Shown in pieces: positions 1 through 12,200 of a DNA stretch of 64,000 bases. The stretch spans positions 1,612,001-1,676,000 of the forward strand of contig JAKZAN010000004.1 of assembly GCA_023053545.1 (NCBI GenBank). Reading direction: 5' to 3'. The translations under genes were made by a program, and so were the position numbers. The notes beneath the pieces are model-generated. The model did no database searches. It was not told where the DNA came from and saw nothing but the letters and a program-made list of their open reading frames with translations. The first letter of the stretch is position 1. The number at the start of each line of letters is the position of its first letter. This DNA comes from Lepidurus packardi (Eukaryota > Arthropoda > Branchiopoda > Notostraca > Triopsidae).

Positions 1-752
1 ATGCGTCACCGTTTTTCGGCTGGGATTCTCTGCGTACCAAACTGGAATTCAAGTACGAACATGTCAAGCTTCTTTAAACCAGAATACTTGAATTTCTTAT
101 GTTTGAATAATTGATTTGTTGGATTTGCAGGGGAGCGGTAACAGTAACAATGGATTTGCAAGTTTTAGATCTGAATCAGTGTCCAAGCAAGTACCATACG
201 CCTAATACCTTCAAAGATTCACATAGATGCGACCGCAAATCGTCATATGTAAGATCTACAAAGTTGAAAATTGAAAGAAATTCTTTTTTAATGGAATTTG
301 GTTCATAGTGCGTACCCATTTTGGGGCGTGGTTTCGATACGGGTGGGTACAAGTGCGAGTGTATCCAAGGGTACGAGTATCCCTTCGAAGACGCCACCAC
401 GTACTTCGATGGGCAGCTAGTGGAGTCTGAGTTTTTGAATTTAGTAGCCAATCAAGCCACAAGGTAATTTTAGGCTATTTCTTCTAATTTAAATTTGTAA
501 TTAATATTATGAATTTATAATGAAAATTAATATTGTGAATTTTTATTTAATAGTAATTTTCCTTATTTATAGTTATTTGTAGTAAAATTCATTATTTGGA
601 TCATTTAATTTATGTTTTTGTTTATTTTATTCCTTAGGTATGACATGTACAAGTGCAGATTGGCGGGAGCAGTGGCCAACCAGTCCACATTATCGTTAGT
701 ATTTGCGTTAATGGCAATGGTAGTTGTTCTAACTGGTTTTTTTACCAAGTGA
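1..752 (+). CDS. GPR158-like orphan receptor ectodomain, 3' part of gene (5' end outside window)
   Basis: Four exons are visible: 1-52 (partial), 131-248, 309-463 and one starting at 621-640 after a 'cttag' acceptor and ending at TGA 750-752. Phases agree across all junctions. The encoded protein reads ...SPFFGWDSLRTKLEFK, then MDLQVLDLNQC, then an EGF-like Cys/Gly segment (CVPILGRGFDTGGYKCEC, GYEYPFED, YFDGQLVESEF), then YDMYKCRLAGA and a 23-residue hydrophobic segment. This order resembles the extracellular region of the insect GPR158-like class C receptors (Drosophila CG31760/smog type) up to about TM1. The frame stops right after that segment, so the product would be single-pass or lipid-anchored. 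A good donor (aa|GTGAGG) overlaps the stop, so a longer 7TM isoform cannot be excluded, but no 7TM exons were found before the convergent gene at 961. The family call is moderately sure. Confidence 0.6.
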
Positions 753-960
753 GGATAGAAATTATGAATCTCCTCTCGTTTTTTTTTATAAGAAAAATCC
801 TCTTTTCAAATGTTTTGATACCATTTTTAGTAGCCTTTTTTAAGATAAGACAATTCTATAACACGAGAAACCGTCCAAGAAGCAATAATAGTGCAACTAT
901 ATGTCCGTCCAATGTTTTCGACAAATACACACGTGTTTTTATGAAAGTTTGACACTATTT

Positions 961-3667
961 TTACTCATTATCCGAGTCTGAGCTAGAAGAACTCGAACTG
1001 GAAGAACTCGAGCTGGAACGGGAACGTGGAGGCGGGGCTTCGATGACGGGTTCGGGTTCAGGTTCCGGTTCGGGATCAGGAATGCGCAGCTTTTCGTCCA
1101 ATTTCTTCGCGAACGCCTGAAACCATAAGGCAGCAGCTTTGGCACCAGCATCCGACTTATCCCAATACTCGGAACTCACATACGCAGCTCTTCCAGCTCT
1201 ACAACAAAATTTGCTTTATTTGCTACCAACCGTACTTTTCTTTGACTCATTAAAGTAAAACCGGACTACTTTAAAGCACTGTAAAGCAAACATACTTAGC
1301 TTCCATGGAGGAAGTCCCTTCAGCGCCATCTTCAGCCGCTTTTCCAGCAGCTAAAAGGGCGTTTAGTACGGCATTAAGCGACTCTTTATCTTCTTCTTCT
1401 CGAAACTTGTTCGACGCTGGAATTAAGGCGTCTAGCATGGTTCTGTCGCCTAATTCAGCCCTCCCATACCTCATAATCGCTTTCAAGGCTTCTTCACTTG
1501 CTCGTAACCACGTTTTCCATGAAATCTCAACGTTGTCTTCATTAGGTAAGAACGTGCGTGCGGCCGAAGTGAATCCCAGGGCGTAGATGGCTCCCGACGT
1601 GCCGCCCACCTGGTTTTCCGCTATCACCGCCAACTGGTTGAGCAGGGTGTAGGGACACGTGACGCATAATGAGCTAATTCCTTGCAAGATACCTGTGAGA
1701 GCCCATTCGTAGACACTACATTAAATGAGTCAGCGATAAATTCAATTTACCTGAAGCGAATTTAGACATGGTTGTACCACAATCGCTGTCACCACACCCC
1801 GAATCGAGCTCGTTTAGCAAGTTTTCGTGCTCTAGTAAACATTCGGAAGCGGCTTGGATAGCCGAGCGAAGGGCATCGTGGTATTCAAAGCTAAGATAGA
1901 GTCCCTTTTCCTATACGCAATCTGATTAGCGGTATTCTTTGCCGTGGGAATAGTCATTCCAAGCATGAATTATTACATCGTAGTGAGGTTCCCAGCGTTT
2001 GCCTTCGTCACTTAACTTGTCGGGAGTGAAGCGAGGATTGGAAGAAATGCGTTTAGGCCAGGCTGGTGCCAAAGATTCGGAATCGAGCAATTCCAACACG
2101 CGATCGTCCACAAGCATTACACTGATCTGCAAGCCAGACGTGTCCAGTGACGTCATAAAGTGACCCATCCAGCATCGCACCACAGTTATTTCTCGACGCT
2201 CTAAAAAATAACGGATTAAATGTGCATACTTTTACAGATAAACTGACATATTTCCGGTTGGTTCGTAACTCTTATTTTACCTAATTGCTGAATGATTTCT
2301 TTTGCAGCCACCAATTGCTCAAGTTGGGATAACCCACCCAAATTGTTAATGATGAGCGCCACATGAACTCCCGGTTGGAGTTCCAACTTAGAATGGGAAT
2401 CTTCTCGAATCATATGTTCGATCATAGTAGAAACTATGTCTTTGGCAGACATTAACTTTAGTAATAGCAACGTTTCATTAAATTGGGCCAAACCGAACGG
2501 TATCAAAAGAATCGAGTTTACTTTATGACGTGATGCACCCGCTTCACCATGAATGCCTAAACCCAATTCGATTTCATCACTTTCCATATGAAACAATGTT
2601 CCACTGCCTAAAAATTTGAAGAAACTTGTAGTCTAGTACCGAAATTTACCGTAGATTCGGTAAAAAATAAGCTCCAAAGCGATATTATAAGAAACAAAAG
2701 AAGAAATAAGAAGCTTGATATAGATATTCGAGTACATTTTACCTGGTAACGAGCAAGAAGTCAAAGCTACTCCTATGGTTCCAACTTTAGGTAACAAGCT
2801 ATTCAGATACTCAACAATGGATTCCAAAGGTTCGCCTCTTTCCGCTAAGGCACTAGCAATTTTCATTATTAGCAAACTCCCAACCAATCCTCTGCGTCCA
2901 ACCGCTTTATTAGGGCTCGTCAGAGCACAATCTTCGCCCACAACCACCATATCAACCTGCCAAACACAAATTCAGGATTTGCATTACATTACTTCCTTTC
3001 CTCTGACGTCCTTTTAAATATGGGGAATCATTTACTTTAATGCCTTCATTGCGAGCGCGTTCGAGCGCTAACCCAAAATTGAGTCGATCTCCAGTGTAAT
3101 TTATTACAATAGCCAGAACACCGGCTATTAAAACGTGAAAAGATACATTTACAATAGCTTTTGTTGGAAATTGTAGACAGTGGTTAGTTTACCATTATTG
3201 TCGGGTTTGACTGCGCGAATTGCAGCGAGAATATGCCCTGGAGGCGGGGACGTAAATACGGAACCCGAAATAGCGGCAGATAACAAGCCAGGCCCAACCA
3301 ATCCTTCAAATAGTAACAATGTTATGCATCTTATTTCATTAAGCGGCGTCTATAATGTATCCAGCGTTTCAATTTTCTCCTTATCCAACGTTCCAGACGT
3401 TTTCTAAATCGTATTACCCGCGCTAAAAGGTTCGTGTCCAGCTCCACCACCGGATATCACGGCAACTTTATCTTTGCTGACGTGATCCTAGAAAGGAACA
3501 GGATAGAAGCAAATATAATTTGATTCTGAAATGAGGTTAAAACTCACTTCGTCGCGAAGGATAACTCGCTGGTCTCCTAAAATACGCAAATGGTTGTACA
3601 CCGAGACTAATCCTTCCAACGCTTCATCAACTGCGTGTTCCGGAGCATTTAACAATTTCTTGCTCAT
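961..3667 (-). CDS. TKFC: Triokinase/FMN cyclase (dihydroxyacetone kinase)
   Basis: Eleven exons: 3548-3667, 3418-3487, 3193-3303, 3036-3124, 2743-2956, 2522-2607, 2281-2455, 1977-2200, 1751-1910, 1296-1692, 961-1198; phases match throughout and give 627 aa. The enzyme phosphorylates dihydroxyacetone and glyceraldehyde and can split FAD to cyclic FMN. The N-terminal DAK1 (K) domain has [10 protein letters not shown] and [23 protein letters not shown] holds the substrate-binding His at residue 221, the same number as in the human enzyme. The C-terminal DAK2 (L) domain has [17 protein letters not shown] and [12 protein letters not shown]. Exon 8 must splice at GAT|GTAATA, since otherwise two in-frame stops follow. 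The protein is about 50 aa longer than human TKFC because of a Pro-Glu repeat and poly-Ser tail. Start: MSKKLLN, the first ATG of the open exon. Confidence 0.95.
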
Positions 3668-4257
3668 TCTTTTTCCCGAAAAATTTTATTTAAACCTTGC
3701 AGCACAAGACACGAAAGAATTTCCACAAAGATTGAACGCCGCACCTTATGAGCGACTAAACACAAAGATGTTTACGCTTGGAAAGTGTAGGTGTTCCTAG
3801 GATCATAGGAATGCTGGGGAAGTACCCTGCAGCGCCGATCGTGAAAACGTGAGGTCACACTGCTTTTAGCTTACAGGCATATAACACAATACTAGACTGT
3901 CTTATTCATTCGTAAACCGTGCTTTACGGATAATACCCAGGTCCAAAGAGGAAGCTCGACGTGATACTGTTTCACTCAGCAGCCGTTTATGGGACAGAAT
4001 GACGTCAGCAACTTGTACTGGTGAGGAAAAAACCTACGGGGACCTATGCGATGCCTGTATGCAAAGTCTGTGTAGAAGTTTATGACTTTTCACAACCTCA
4101 AAACTATTCCAATCAACACTTATCCTAGACTAAATTGAATAGCTATACTAACTAGAAGATGTCTAATCAGTTGTTAACTGTATTTAGGTTTTTCATTAGT
4201 TTATAGAAAACAGGTCAAGGATAGAAAATTTTAGGAAATGTAGGAAATAAAACAATC
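3668..4257. other. Intergenic, TKFC 5' side to TAF13 3' side
   Basis: No convincing coding exon or RNA gene seen. This should contain the TKFC promoter/5' UTR and the TAF13 3' UTR. Confidence 0.5.
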
Positions 4258-5061
4258 TTAGGACACGCCAGCATATTTGACTTCATCAAAGGCTTTCCGA
4301 GCCTTCTTCAGTTCTTCATTCATGGTTAGCAAGTCTTTGACACGAGCGTATTTGCGCTGATCTTTACGAACGAGGAAAACTATATCTTCGACTTGTACTC
4401 GACCCGTTCGGCCAACTTCCATCGCTTTGTGAGTCTGCAAAATAACAATTGAATACTTGTCAATACCTAACTTAAGATATTGAATCTGGAGAAAAATGAA
4501 CGAAAGCCTTATTTTAAAAGAAGTACCGTATCAATCAGAAATTCGATAACTAGATCTTCTAGAACATCGACACTTTCGGTGTAAGGATTCTGGTCGTCAC
4601 CAAAGCCATACATCATACAACGTAGTTCCTTGGAGAATAGTCTTTTGCGACCTGAGCTGGTTGCTCCCAATTGCGGATCCGTGTCATCTTCATCGAACTA
4701 TGAGAAACAGAAAACATACCAACATTAATTTCCATAAAAGTGTTCAAATAAATACAGCTAACGATGTGCTTTAAATTACTTTTCACTTACAGCTTAAACT
4801 TAAGTTACAAGTAGGCTTGTATTACAAGTTGGTACCTTATTTTTTATTTCATTATAAAAGTTTAAGTTCATTTAAATAAAGTTCACGATTTCTATTTTTT
4901 TAAAATGGATTACGGAAACAATTAAAAGATTTCTGCATCAAATGGTAGTAAAAACTACAAAAATTAAGGATTACAAGATATTTAACCTGCTCTAAATGTT
5001 CTTCTGTATTGGAACCAACAGGATTTGCATGGTTTGAAGTGTTATTTGCATTGGCAGCCAT
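4258..5061 (-). CDS. TAF13: Transcription initiation factor TFIID subunit 13
   Basis: Three exons: 4987-5061 (MAANANNTSNH...), 4527-4697 and 4258-4434, all phase 0, total 140 aa. The nuclear protein pairs with TAF11 through histone-fold contacts inside TFIID. The hallmark sequence is unmistakable: GRKRLFSKELRCMMYGFGDD, QNPYTESVDVLEDLVIEF, then THKAMEVGRTGRVQVEDIVF and RKYARVKDLLTMNEELKKAR, ending KAFDEVKYAGVS. The length is close to the usual ~125 aa; the extra residues are in the low-complexity N terminus. The nearest upstream neighbour on its strand is TKFC, but the ~590-bp gap gives no reason to call them linked. Confidence 0.96.
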
Positions 5062-5201
5062 TTAAATTAACAAATCTTTTAAACTTGGGGTTTTATGTTT
5101 ACCAAACTGAACAAAAGTTTTGTTTACCAAGAACGCCCAACGACCTCGATGGACAAAAGTTGCAACTAAGAAGCCCCTCCCACGTACATGATTGCCTGTA
5201 C

Positions 5202-5894
5202 GCAGGCCCGTACCCAGGGGGGGGGGGGGTTGGGGGGTTTAAACCCCCCCCCCCCCCCCAAATGTTTCCGCAAATGAAAAATATACGTTTTTCTAGCATA
5301 TGGTACTTGAGAAGTTTATTTCGAATGGAGCTTTGGTTTTGTTTGACTGTTTTGAAGCTCGAACAACGCGATAACTTTTCTCCTTTTCCATATCCCCCTT
5401 TGCCCTTTCCTTACCGGAAAGCTGTGCAAAGGAAGGCGAGCTGGAGAAACCTTCATATGTTCTTTTTGCGTTGCGTTCCTTCGCTGTTTCTCCCCCACAA
5501 GTAACATTTTTGTAACTTTTTCTTTCCCCCGTGTTATCCCCTTCCTGTCTTGCAGAAAGGAGTGGAAAGGAAAACACGGGAGTTTTTAAACGTGGTCGAA
5601 GTCAAGCTAGCTCAGTTTCATATCTGAGACTTCCCGGACAACAAGTTTAGCGTGTTACGTCGTATTCGCTAGTTTCTCGATTCGTTACCTCAGTTTAGGT
5701 CTGTGATCATTTCACAGGTTGAGTTATGAAGCGCAAAGTAGACATCAAATTAACTTTATGTGTATATAGTTATCGTCTAACTCTCTACATTCTATATGGA
5801 AAACTTGATAGATTAAGATGGTATACGAAAAAAATACGATTTCAAGTTCTCGGGTTAAAACCCCCCCGAAAAAAAATCCTGGGTACGGGCCTGC
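5202..5894. repeat. Inverted-repeat element with G/C homopolymer tracts
   Basis: A 17-bp sequence, gcaggcccgtacccagg (5202-5218), recurs as its reverse complement at 5878-5894. Just inside the left copy is a run of G, then gggtttaaaccc, then a run of C; inside the right copy is a shorter cgggttaaaaccccccc. These look like the termini of a foldback or MITE-like repeat. No protein is encoded. I cannot assign a superfamily. Confidence 0.5.
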
Positions 5895-6019
5895 CTGTAC
5901 GCTATTACCACGTAACATGACTTGTAAATTGGTGAGGTAAGCTATCCTATTTCCACTCAAATTGAGTAAATATCTCGCTTGAAAAAAATCAAATTCGTAG
6001 TATTCAAAGGTTCCGGTAA

Positions 6020-6360
6020 TTCAACTAAGTAATGCCTAATTTGTTTTGTAAAACTTGTAAGTTATTGCTCTAAAGATGTTATTATGTTTAATATAATAAT
6101 CTTGAGCATGCTAACAGGTAGCGCACAACCAATGCACACTTTTTTCCACTGAGTAATAAATTAGCAATATGCAAATGGAGTTTGCAACGATGAGAGATAC
6201 GTTACCCGGACCTAAGCTCGAGCCCACCCGCCGTCTATTAATGAAAATTTGCTCCATGTGTAGGGTCCCAATGGAATGCTGGTACGGCAACACGACAAAA
6301 GGACTACGGACCCCTACACAAGGACTACGGTTCCATAGTCTTTCAAGGGACCAATAGCAT
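6020..6360. repeat. Dispersed repeat fragments
   Basis: 6111-6180 (atgctaacaggtagcgcaca...) resembles the repeated unit at 39.8-40.0 kb. 6285-6345 (ggactacggacccctacaca...) is related, inverted, to 63590-63665 near the other end of the window. There is no credible gene here. Confidence 0.4.
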
Positions 6361-6537
6361 TTTGAGCTAGATTAGATTAGGTTATGGAACCACAGGCCCT
6401 ATGTCGAGTCGTCCTTGTTGGTGGGACAACACAAGAAGCAACTGTCACATAGGGCAGCAATGAGCTAAGATTTACCTAATGTAAATCTATTAAAAACACA
6501 AGCTTTTTACATTATTTACTGAAGCACGGATGTTAAA

Positions 6538-8040
6538 ATGAAACGAAGAGCAAGACAGGCAGTGCACTGGCCTGATATCGACAAGGACATTGAAAAAATG
6601 GTTCGAAACTGTCCCACATGTCAGGAATTAAGCCCTTCAAATTATGTTGAACCTTTACACCCTCATCTGTTTCCTGAAAAGCCATGGCAAAAAGTGGGAA
6701 TTGATTTGTTCCAGTATGGGAAACACTAATACCTTGTCATTGTAGATCACTTCTCAAATTATATGGATTTGTTCCGCTTTAAGAATCCAGACAATTAAAC
6801 AGGTAATTATCGTTCTCCAAGAGACCTTTTTCACGTTTTGGCATCCCTGAAACATTAGTATCCGATAACGGACCTCACTTTATGTCCAAGGATTTCAAGA
6901 AGTTTTCAAGAGAATGGAATTTTCAACAAATCACGTCAAGTCTACACTTGGCTCAGTCGAATGGAATGGCAGAGTCGCCAGTGAAAACAATCAAGATGAT
7001 GGTCAAAAAAGCAATGGGGGTGGAAGAAGAAATTCGAAAAGGCTTATTAGCATACAGAAACACCCCTCTCTTTCATGGATTTTCACCAGCAGAAATAATG
7101 TACTTCAAGAAGTTAAGAGACACGCTATTAATTAATCCGGAAGAAATTAAACATGAGAAAGTAGAGTGGGAAGAAGTCTATAGAAGAAAGAGTACCATCA
7201 AGATTACCAGAAACATAATTTTAATAAAATGTCAAGAGAACCATTGCACGAATTAAAACTAGGCAGTCAAGTAATTCAGGATCCGGTGACGAAACTGTGG
7301 AAGTTAAAAGCGACTATTGTAGCTAAACTAGAACCAAGTTTCTACATTGTGAAAACGACACAAGGACGATTCCTTCGAAGAAATAGAAAATTCATTCGCC
7401 TCAACTGGGCAATGGAAGTGTGGGGGGATGAGTTCAATGAGAATGTTGAAACAGCAGTATACAAGTGTACAAGTTGTACAAGTTGTACAAGTGTACAGCA
7501 GTGTACAAGCAGTAGATCAAGAGCAAGATGTAAATTTACAAGAAAAAAAGGCAAAGTTCTAATGACCAAGAAGGTGGTCAGATACAGCATGAACAAGATC
7601 CGCAGTATAAGGAAGACAAGAATCAAAGAGGCCCAAGACGATCCAAAAGAGAGAAGAAACCATGTCCAGAAGTAAATTTACTAGAAAGAAGGAGGGTAGA
7701 GATAGTTTAGGCTAAACTAAACTCCAAAACTTGATTTTATTTCGTATGTTAAGGTTCAATGCTAGTGTTAAGTAATGTAGAGATGTAAATATTGTGTACT
7801 GTATATGGTATAGCTGGGGAAGGGAGATGCTATGTTTCTTGAAGTAGTCTTTGACCTTGACCTTTAGGTCAAGCCTCCCTGTATATATATGTAGAGCTAG
7901 CTTTGAAAACGAACAGTCTAACACAACAGATAGTATCACTGATTGACATACAGCCTTGTTTTCATCAAAGCACATAAGCCCTTGATGAAAACTGAGAACA
8001 CCGGCTGCATGTGGTAGCAAGTTCTAGCGGATGTAAGGTA
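6538..8040 (+). mobile_element. Decayed Ty3/gypsy LTR retrotransposon: integrase region and probable 3' LTR
   Basis: The integrase is broken over three frames. 6538-6729 carries the HHCC-type zinc part (HWPDIDKDIEKMVRNCPTCQ) and the first catalytic Asp (GIDLF), then a stop codon. 6858-7130 carries SDNGPHF (second Asp) and SNGMAESPVKTIK (Glu), in another frame. 7229-7420 holds a GPY/F-like tail (RFLRRNRKFIRL). A purine-rich tract at 7681-7700 precedes AT-rich sequence with a TATA-like run at 7880-7890, as expected for a 3' LTR, but I could not fix the LTR ends. No reverse transcriptase or gag lies upstream, so the element is 5'-truncated and cannot be functional. Confidence 0.75.
7462..7515. 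repeat. TGTACAAGT-type microsatellite
   Basis: Repeated tgtacaagt units (acaagtgtacaagttgtaca...) lie within the remnant of the gypsy element and encode a Cys-Thr-Ser run in the local frame. Confidence 0.8.
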
Positions 8041-9039
8041 AGAAACTTGTGTACTAGCAAACCAGCAAAAACTAGCAAGCAGTTAGAAACTAGCAAAAAC
8101 TATGAAGCTTTGTTGATACAAGTTTCCGAGCAAACTGAGCAAGCTAAGAAAACTTCTATTTCATAGTTTTTGCGCAGCAAATTCAAAAGCTTCCCCTGCA
8201 GAAATCTTTTACAACGCGAAGTAAGAAGGCCTAGTTTCTTAGGAAAAAATAAATCCAAACCTCTTTTATTATTGATTCTTGGTTAAACACATAGGAGTAG
8301 AAACCTTATCCACATCACTTGAATCTAACATAAAAATTATTCTGGGAAAACAATCATTCCGCTTTCCATTTTTTTAGAGATTTCTTCTGAGATAATACAG
8401 TAGAATGCGAAAGATCACGGATCACGGCAAATATTTTTCTTAAAAAAAAAAATAGCATCGCATGCATCCTTCTTGACATTAGACCTTTTTCTGTACTTTC
8501 AAATCCTCGACTATCCCCTTCTTAATAGAAAATGAAATAAGTTTCTGTCTAAGAAATGTTAGGAAGGAAAGAGGCCGTGACGATATATTCACGACGCCCA
8601 AAAGATGATAAAAAAATAATAATGGAATCCGGTGTCGAACAGAACAATGCAATCACTTCGTTTTTATTTCGAAATGAAAGTGTTCTTCCTATTTATGTGA
8701 GGTTCCAAACTATAGAATCCAAAAGCATAATAAAATCGGAGGCATTTTGAAATATAACTTAAATGTCTGGCAACTTTCATATTGAGTTAATACATCCCAA
8801 TGTTTTCCATACAAAAATTCTCAGCTTAATCATTAAGGCTGAATACTTCATTTAAAGCAATTTCGACAGCAAATTAATATCGAAATTGCTTTAACTTTTA
8901 ATTTAATAAATCAACGATACATCGATTAAAAAAGCTTAAGTAAATCCTTCGTATTTAATTACTGAAATCAGCTTAACTTGCCTTTTACTTTAGCTCAATT
9001 AAATTTATTGAAATATCACAACGATTATTCGATTATAGT
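8041..9039. other. AT-rich intergenic stretch, no gene seen
   Basis: Short open frames here lack recognisable domains, splice context or family resemblance. I see only AT-rich sequence and minor simple repeats. Confidence 0.5.
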
Positions 9040-9279
9040 CGTCAACCGACGAGAGAGCAGGTTCGTAGTTCTTAGTCCGTTTCGCGTTTCGCGTTTTATC
9101 CGCGCTCGACTAGTAGCCGCTTTCCCAGCTCTAACGAGAGGAGTGAGGGGCAGTTTGTTTATCTTGTGTGAAGAGGATGGATGTGTGTGTGCTTAATTAA
9201 TCTGTGTTTCAAACAGCCTGTACTACTTAACAAAAGACAATTATTATTCTAGTCGCGTTTAGAACTCCTTTTAGGAATT
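9040..9279 (+). promoter_or_regulatory. Probable promoter/5' UTR of the leishmanolysin-like gene
   Basis: A local GC-richer patch (9045-9160, including ccgtttcgcgtttcgcg) interrupts AT-rich flanks just before the start codon at 9280. A gggcagtttgt motif near 9146 is a weak initiator match. Inferred from position and composition only. Confidence 0.3.
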
Positions 9280-12200
9280 ATGCCTTACGTTAACTACCGT
9301 CACCGTCAGTCATTCCATTACCTGCTAGTTTTCCCTTCTTGGAATATTAAACCTTGCCACAATTACTCTACAATTCGAATTCTCCATATTTTAATCGGAT
9401 TATGTGTTTTACATGCTGTGGAAGTTGAATCTCATCGCCAGTGTTCGCATATTCATCCCAAACCTCACGAGGTAAAAAATACCATACAAAACAATACTTT
9501 TTTAAACTTATTAAATCGTTACAGATAACCAATTTCACCGTTTACATACCTAACACAACTCCAAATTTTCCTAGTTTAATTATACCCAAATTCAAAACGC
9601 ATTCCTAAATAGAAATAGATGTAAAGTCAGATAAATTAGCTTTTGAAAGCGTAGGTTATTGGGAAAATATCGTTGGGGGGGGGGGGGATAATAAAATCAA
9701 AGAATTCGCTAAAAACGACCCCTCCACGGCTCCAGAACGTAGTTTTCCCATATAAAGAAGAAAAGGCCCGGCCCCACTTTCCCTTTTCCGCTGAAATAGA
9801 TTTAAAAACGCGATGGGCAATCGTTGGTCCAGCGTCCGGTGCCGATGGAGTGATCCGAAGCAGAGAAAGTAGGACAACGCCCGGTTCTCGCCTGGTTTCA
9901 CCTTTTATTCCCCCATACAATCCCTCTCTTGTTAACCCGAAAGCGAAAAATGAAAAGAATGAAGGACTTCGGGCCATTTTTTGCGTATCGTGGCATCATG
10001 GTCAGTATAGGACACACATCACAAAACTCAATCTGATTAGAAAGGGGAGCAAAAAAAGCCAAAAAAGAAGCAGGTGTCACTTTTCGAGAAAAAAAAAATT
10101 TGCGTTCTTTGGGCGGTTTTCAATCCCTCTAGCTGGAAATTACCCTTCCCGTTACGTTTAGCAACCGCCAGCCACCTGCTCCATGTAATTTTTCGGTCAC
10201 ATCCTCCTCAAACCTTTAAAAGATCTTAAAAAGAATGTTAGACGACGCAAATCTCGTGTTTGGCAATGAAGCGTCTCAAAAATGCTAGTTAAATATGCAT
10301 AACTGTTTCTCTTCGGGGTTTTTTAGTTTTTTTTTTTAAACTATTTTTTACTTGTTTTTCTTAAGGTTATCCATGGCGTCCATTTGGAACCGGCTCATAT
10401 TATGAAAAAGAGAAGTTTAGATCAACCTTTGCGTATCAAGATATACTACGACGAATCTGTCTACAGGTTTAAGATTTTCTTTCAATTAATACAATATTTA
10501 CAATTCAATTTCAATTTAGTTCAAAACATTCAGTTGATACAATTAATTCAATTATATTTTTAATGAAATATGAATTGATAGTTTAGTAATGTAGTGGAGT
10601 AACTTCAGTTTTCATGGAAATCATAGGTTGGACCAAGAGAAGTTTGAATTAATTAATAACACAGTATTGCCCGAAGCCGTCCATTACTGGGAAAGTGCCC
10701 TGTATGTACGTAAAACAGAATCCGTTATTCGACTAAACCGGTAGTAACCTTGAAGACACGAAAGGGAAATTGTTTTGTAATGTATCTTTGATTTTTATTC
10801 TTTTTTAAAGGAAATGCGAGCAAAATCAAGTGTTTTTACGGAGTAGAGACCCGCATCCGTACTGCAAAAATTCCTGCGAGACTGTTACCATGTGTGGCGA
10901 AGTTCCGGTGCCTGAAGAACATTTAGAAGTAAGATTTAATTTCTCATAAAAATTTTAAATTATAAAATTAATTATGATGGCTTGAGCTGCGTAAAAAAAT
11001 CAGCGAATAATGATAAAAACAATAATAATAACAATATTAATAGTAGTAATAATGGGAATAGTAATTACGCGTTTCTTTATTAGGCCTGTCGAGTATGTGA
11101 TGTACAAGGCAGCAACTGCCGCGTTTCAGGACCTCCACCAGGAAACGGCATCGTGGGAGCAGATTTTGTGTTCTATATTTCTGCCATGGACACGGAAAGA
11201 TGTCATAAAGGTCTCACAGTAGCCTACGCAGCTCATTGCCAACAAGAAGGCGTCTTGGACCGGTAAATCCCTTTAAAATTTGGAGTTTGTATTGAGATTG
11301 ATTAGTTATTTTAGCTCTTTTAAACTTGTTATTTTGCTTATTTCTCACTTTTTTTCTTATCTAGGCCTATTGCTGGTCATGCAAATCTCTGTCCAGGGTC
11401 CATAAGCACCAAAGCCCAAGAGTTGGAAGTTTTAATTTCGACAGTCAAACACGAGATCTTACACGCACTGGGCTTTTCTGTATCTTTGTATGCGTTTTAT
11501 CGAGACGACCGAGGCGAACCGCTCACCCCCAGGGATGAAAATGGCAAACCTGAGCTCAATGAACAGTTACACTTTTTTCTTTTCTTTTTTTTTTTCATGA
11601 AGGGATAATTTATAATCTAATTGGTTACGTCTTGAATTTGGGAAATTATTTGAACAGATTGCAGGCGCGACAATGGAGCTCAAGAGTAATTAGGAAAGTA
11701 ACGAGACCAAATTGGCGGGTCCGTGGTGGTACGATCTCCAGGACTGTGAATGTGGTGGTCACTCCCCGTGTAGTTGAAGAAGTTCGCAATCACTTTGGGT
11801 GTCCTACTTTAGAAGGCGCTGAGCTAGAAGATCAAGGCGAAGATGGAACCGCCTTAACTCACTTCGAAAAACGGCTATTCGAGGTAAAAGTCATTTGCAA
11901 TTAAATCTTTAAAGCTCAGTACCCATCAGAAGTCACATGGTTGCTTGTAGTCTACATCATTCTGAGAAGGGTACATTTTATTGCAAATGTTTCTCGTTAG
12001 CCGTTCTTGAGTTATTGGCATGCAAACTATGGATCATGACGTCGCGAATGGATCATGGCCTGGCTTACAGTGCTTGTTACCATGGCTACTGTTTGCAGTG
12101 CATCCATGCTTAAAAACAGTAAACAAAGTTATCGATAAACGTGTATACGATGCCCTCTTGCGGCGGTAGAAAGTCACGTGATCCCAGTGTTTTCGAATTT

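Noticed and set aside
1926-2183. Reading TKFC exon 8 through to the stop after YSHGKEYR
   Set aside because: An in-phase GT-AG intron (donor GAT|GTAATA, acceptor tatag|GAAAAG) restores the conserved DAK2 start, so the stop is intronic.
5025-5504. 159-codon open frame on +
   Set aside because: Runs through the TAF13 first exon in antisense and through G/C homopolymers giving poly-Gly and poly-Pro; not a believable protein.
9673-10161. 162-codon open frame on + in intron 1 of the leishmanolysin-like gene (also overlapping open frames on -)
   Set aside because: Low-complexity, poly-G borders and no domain; sits in an intron whose flanking exons join in phase. Treated as repeat-derived.
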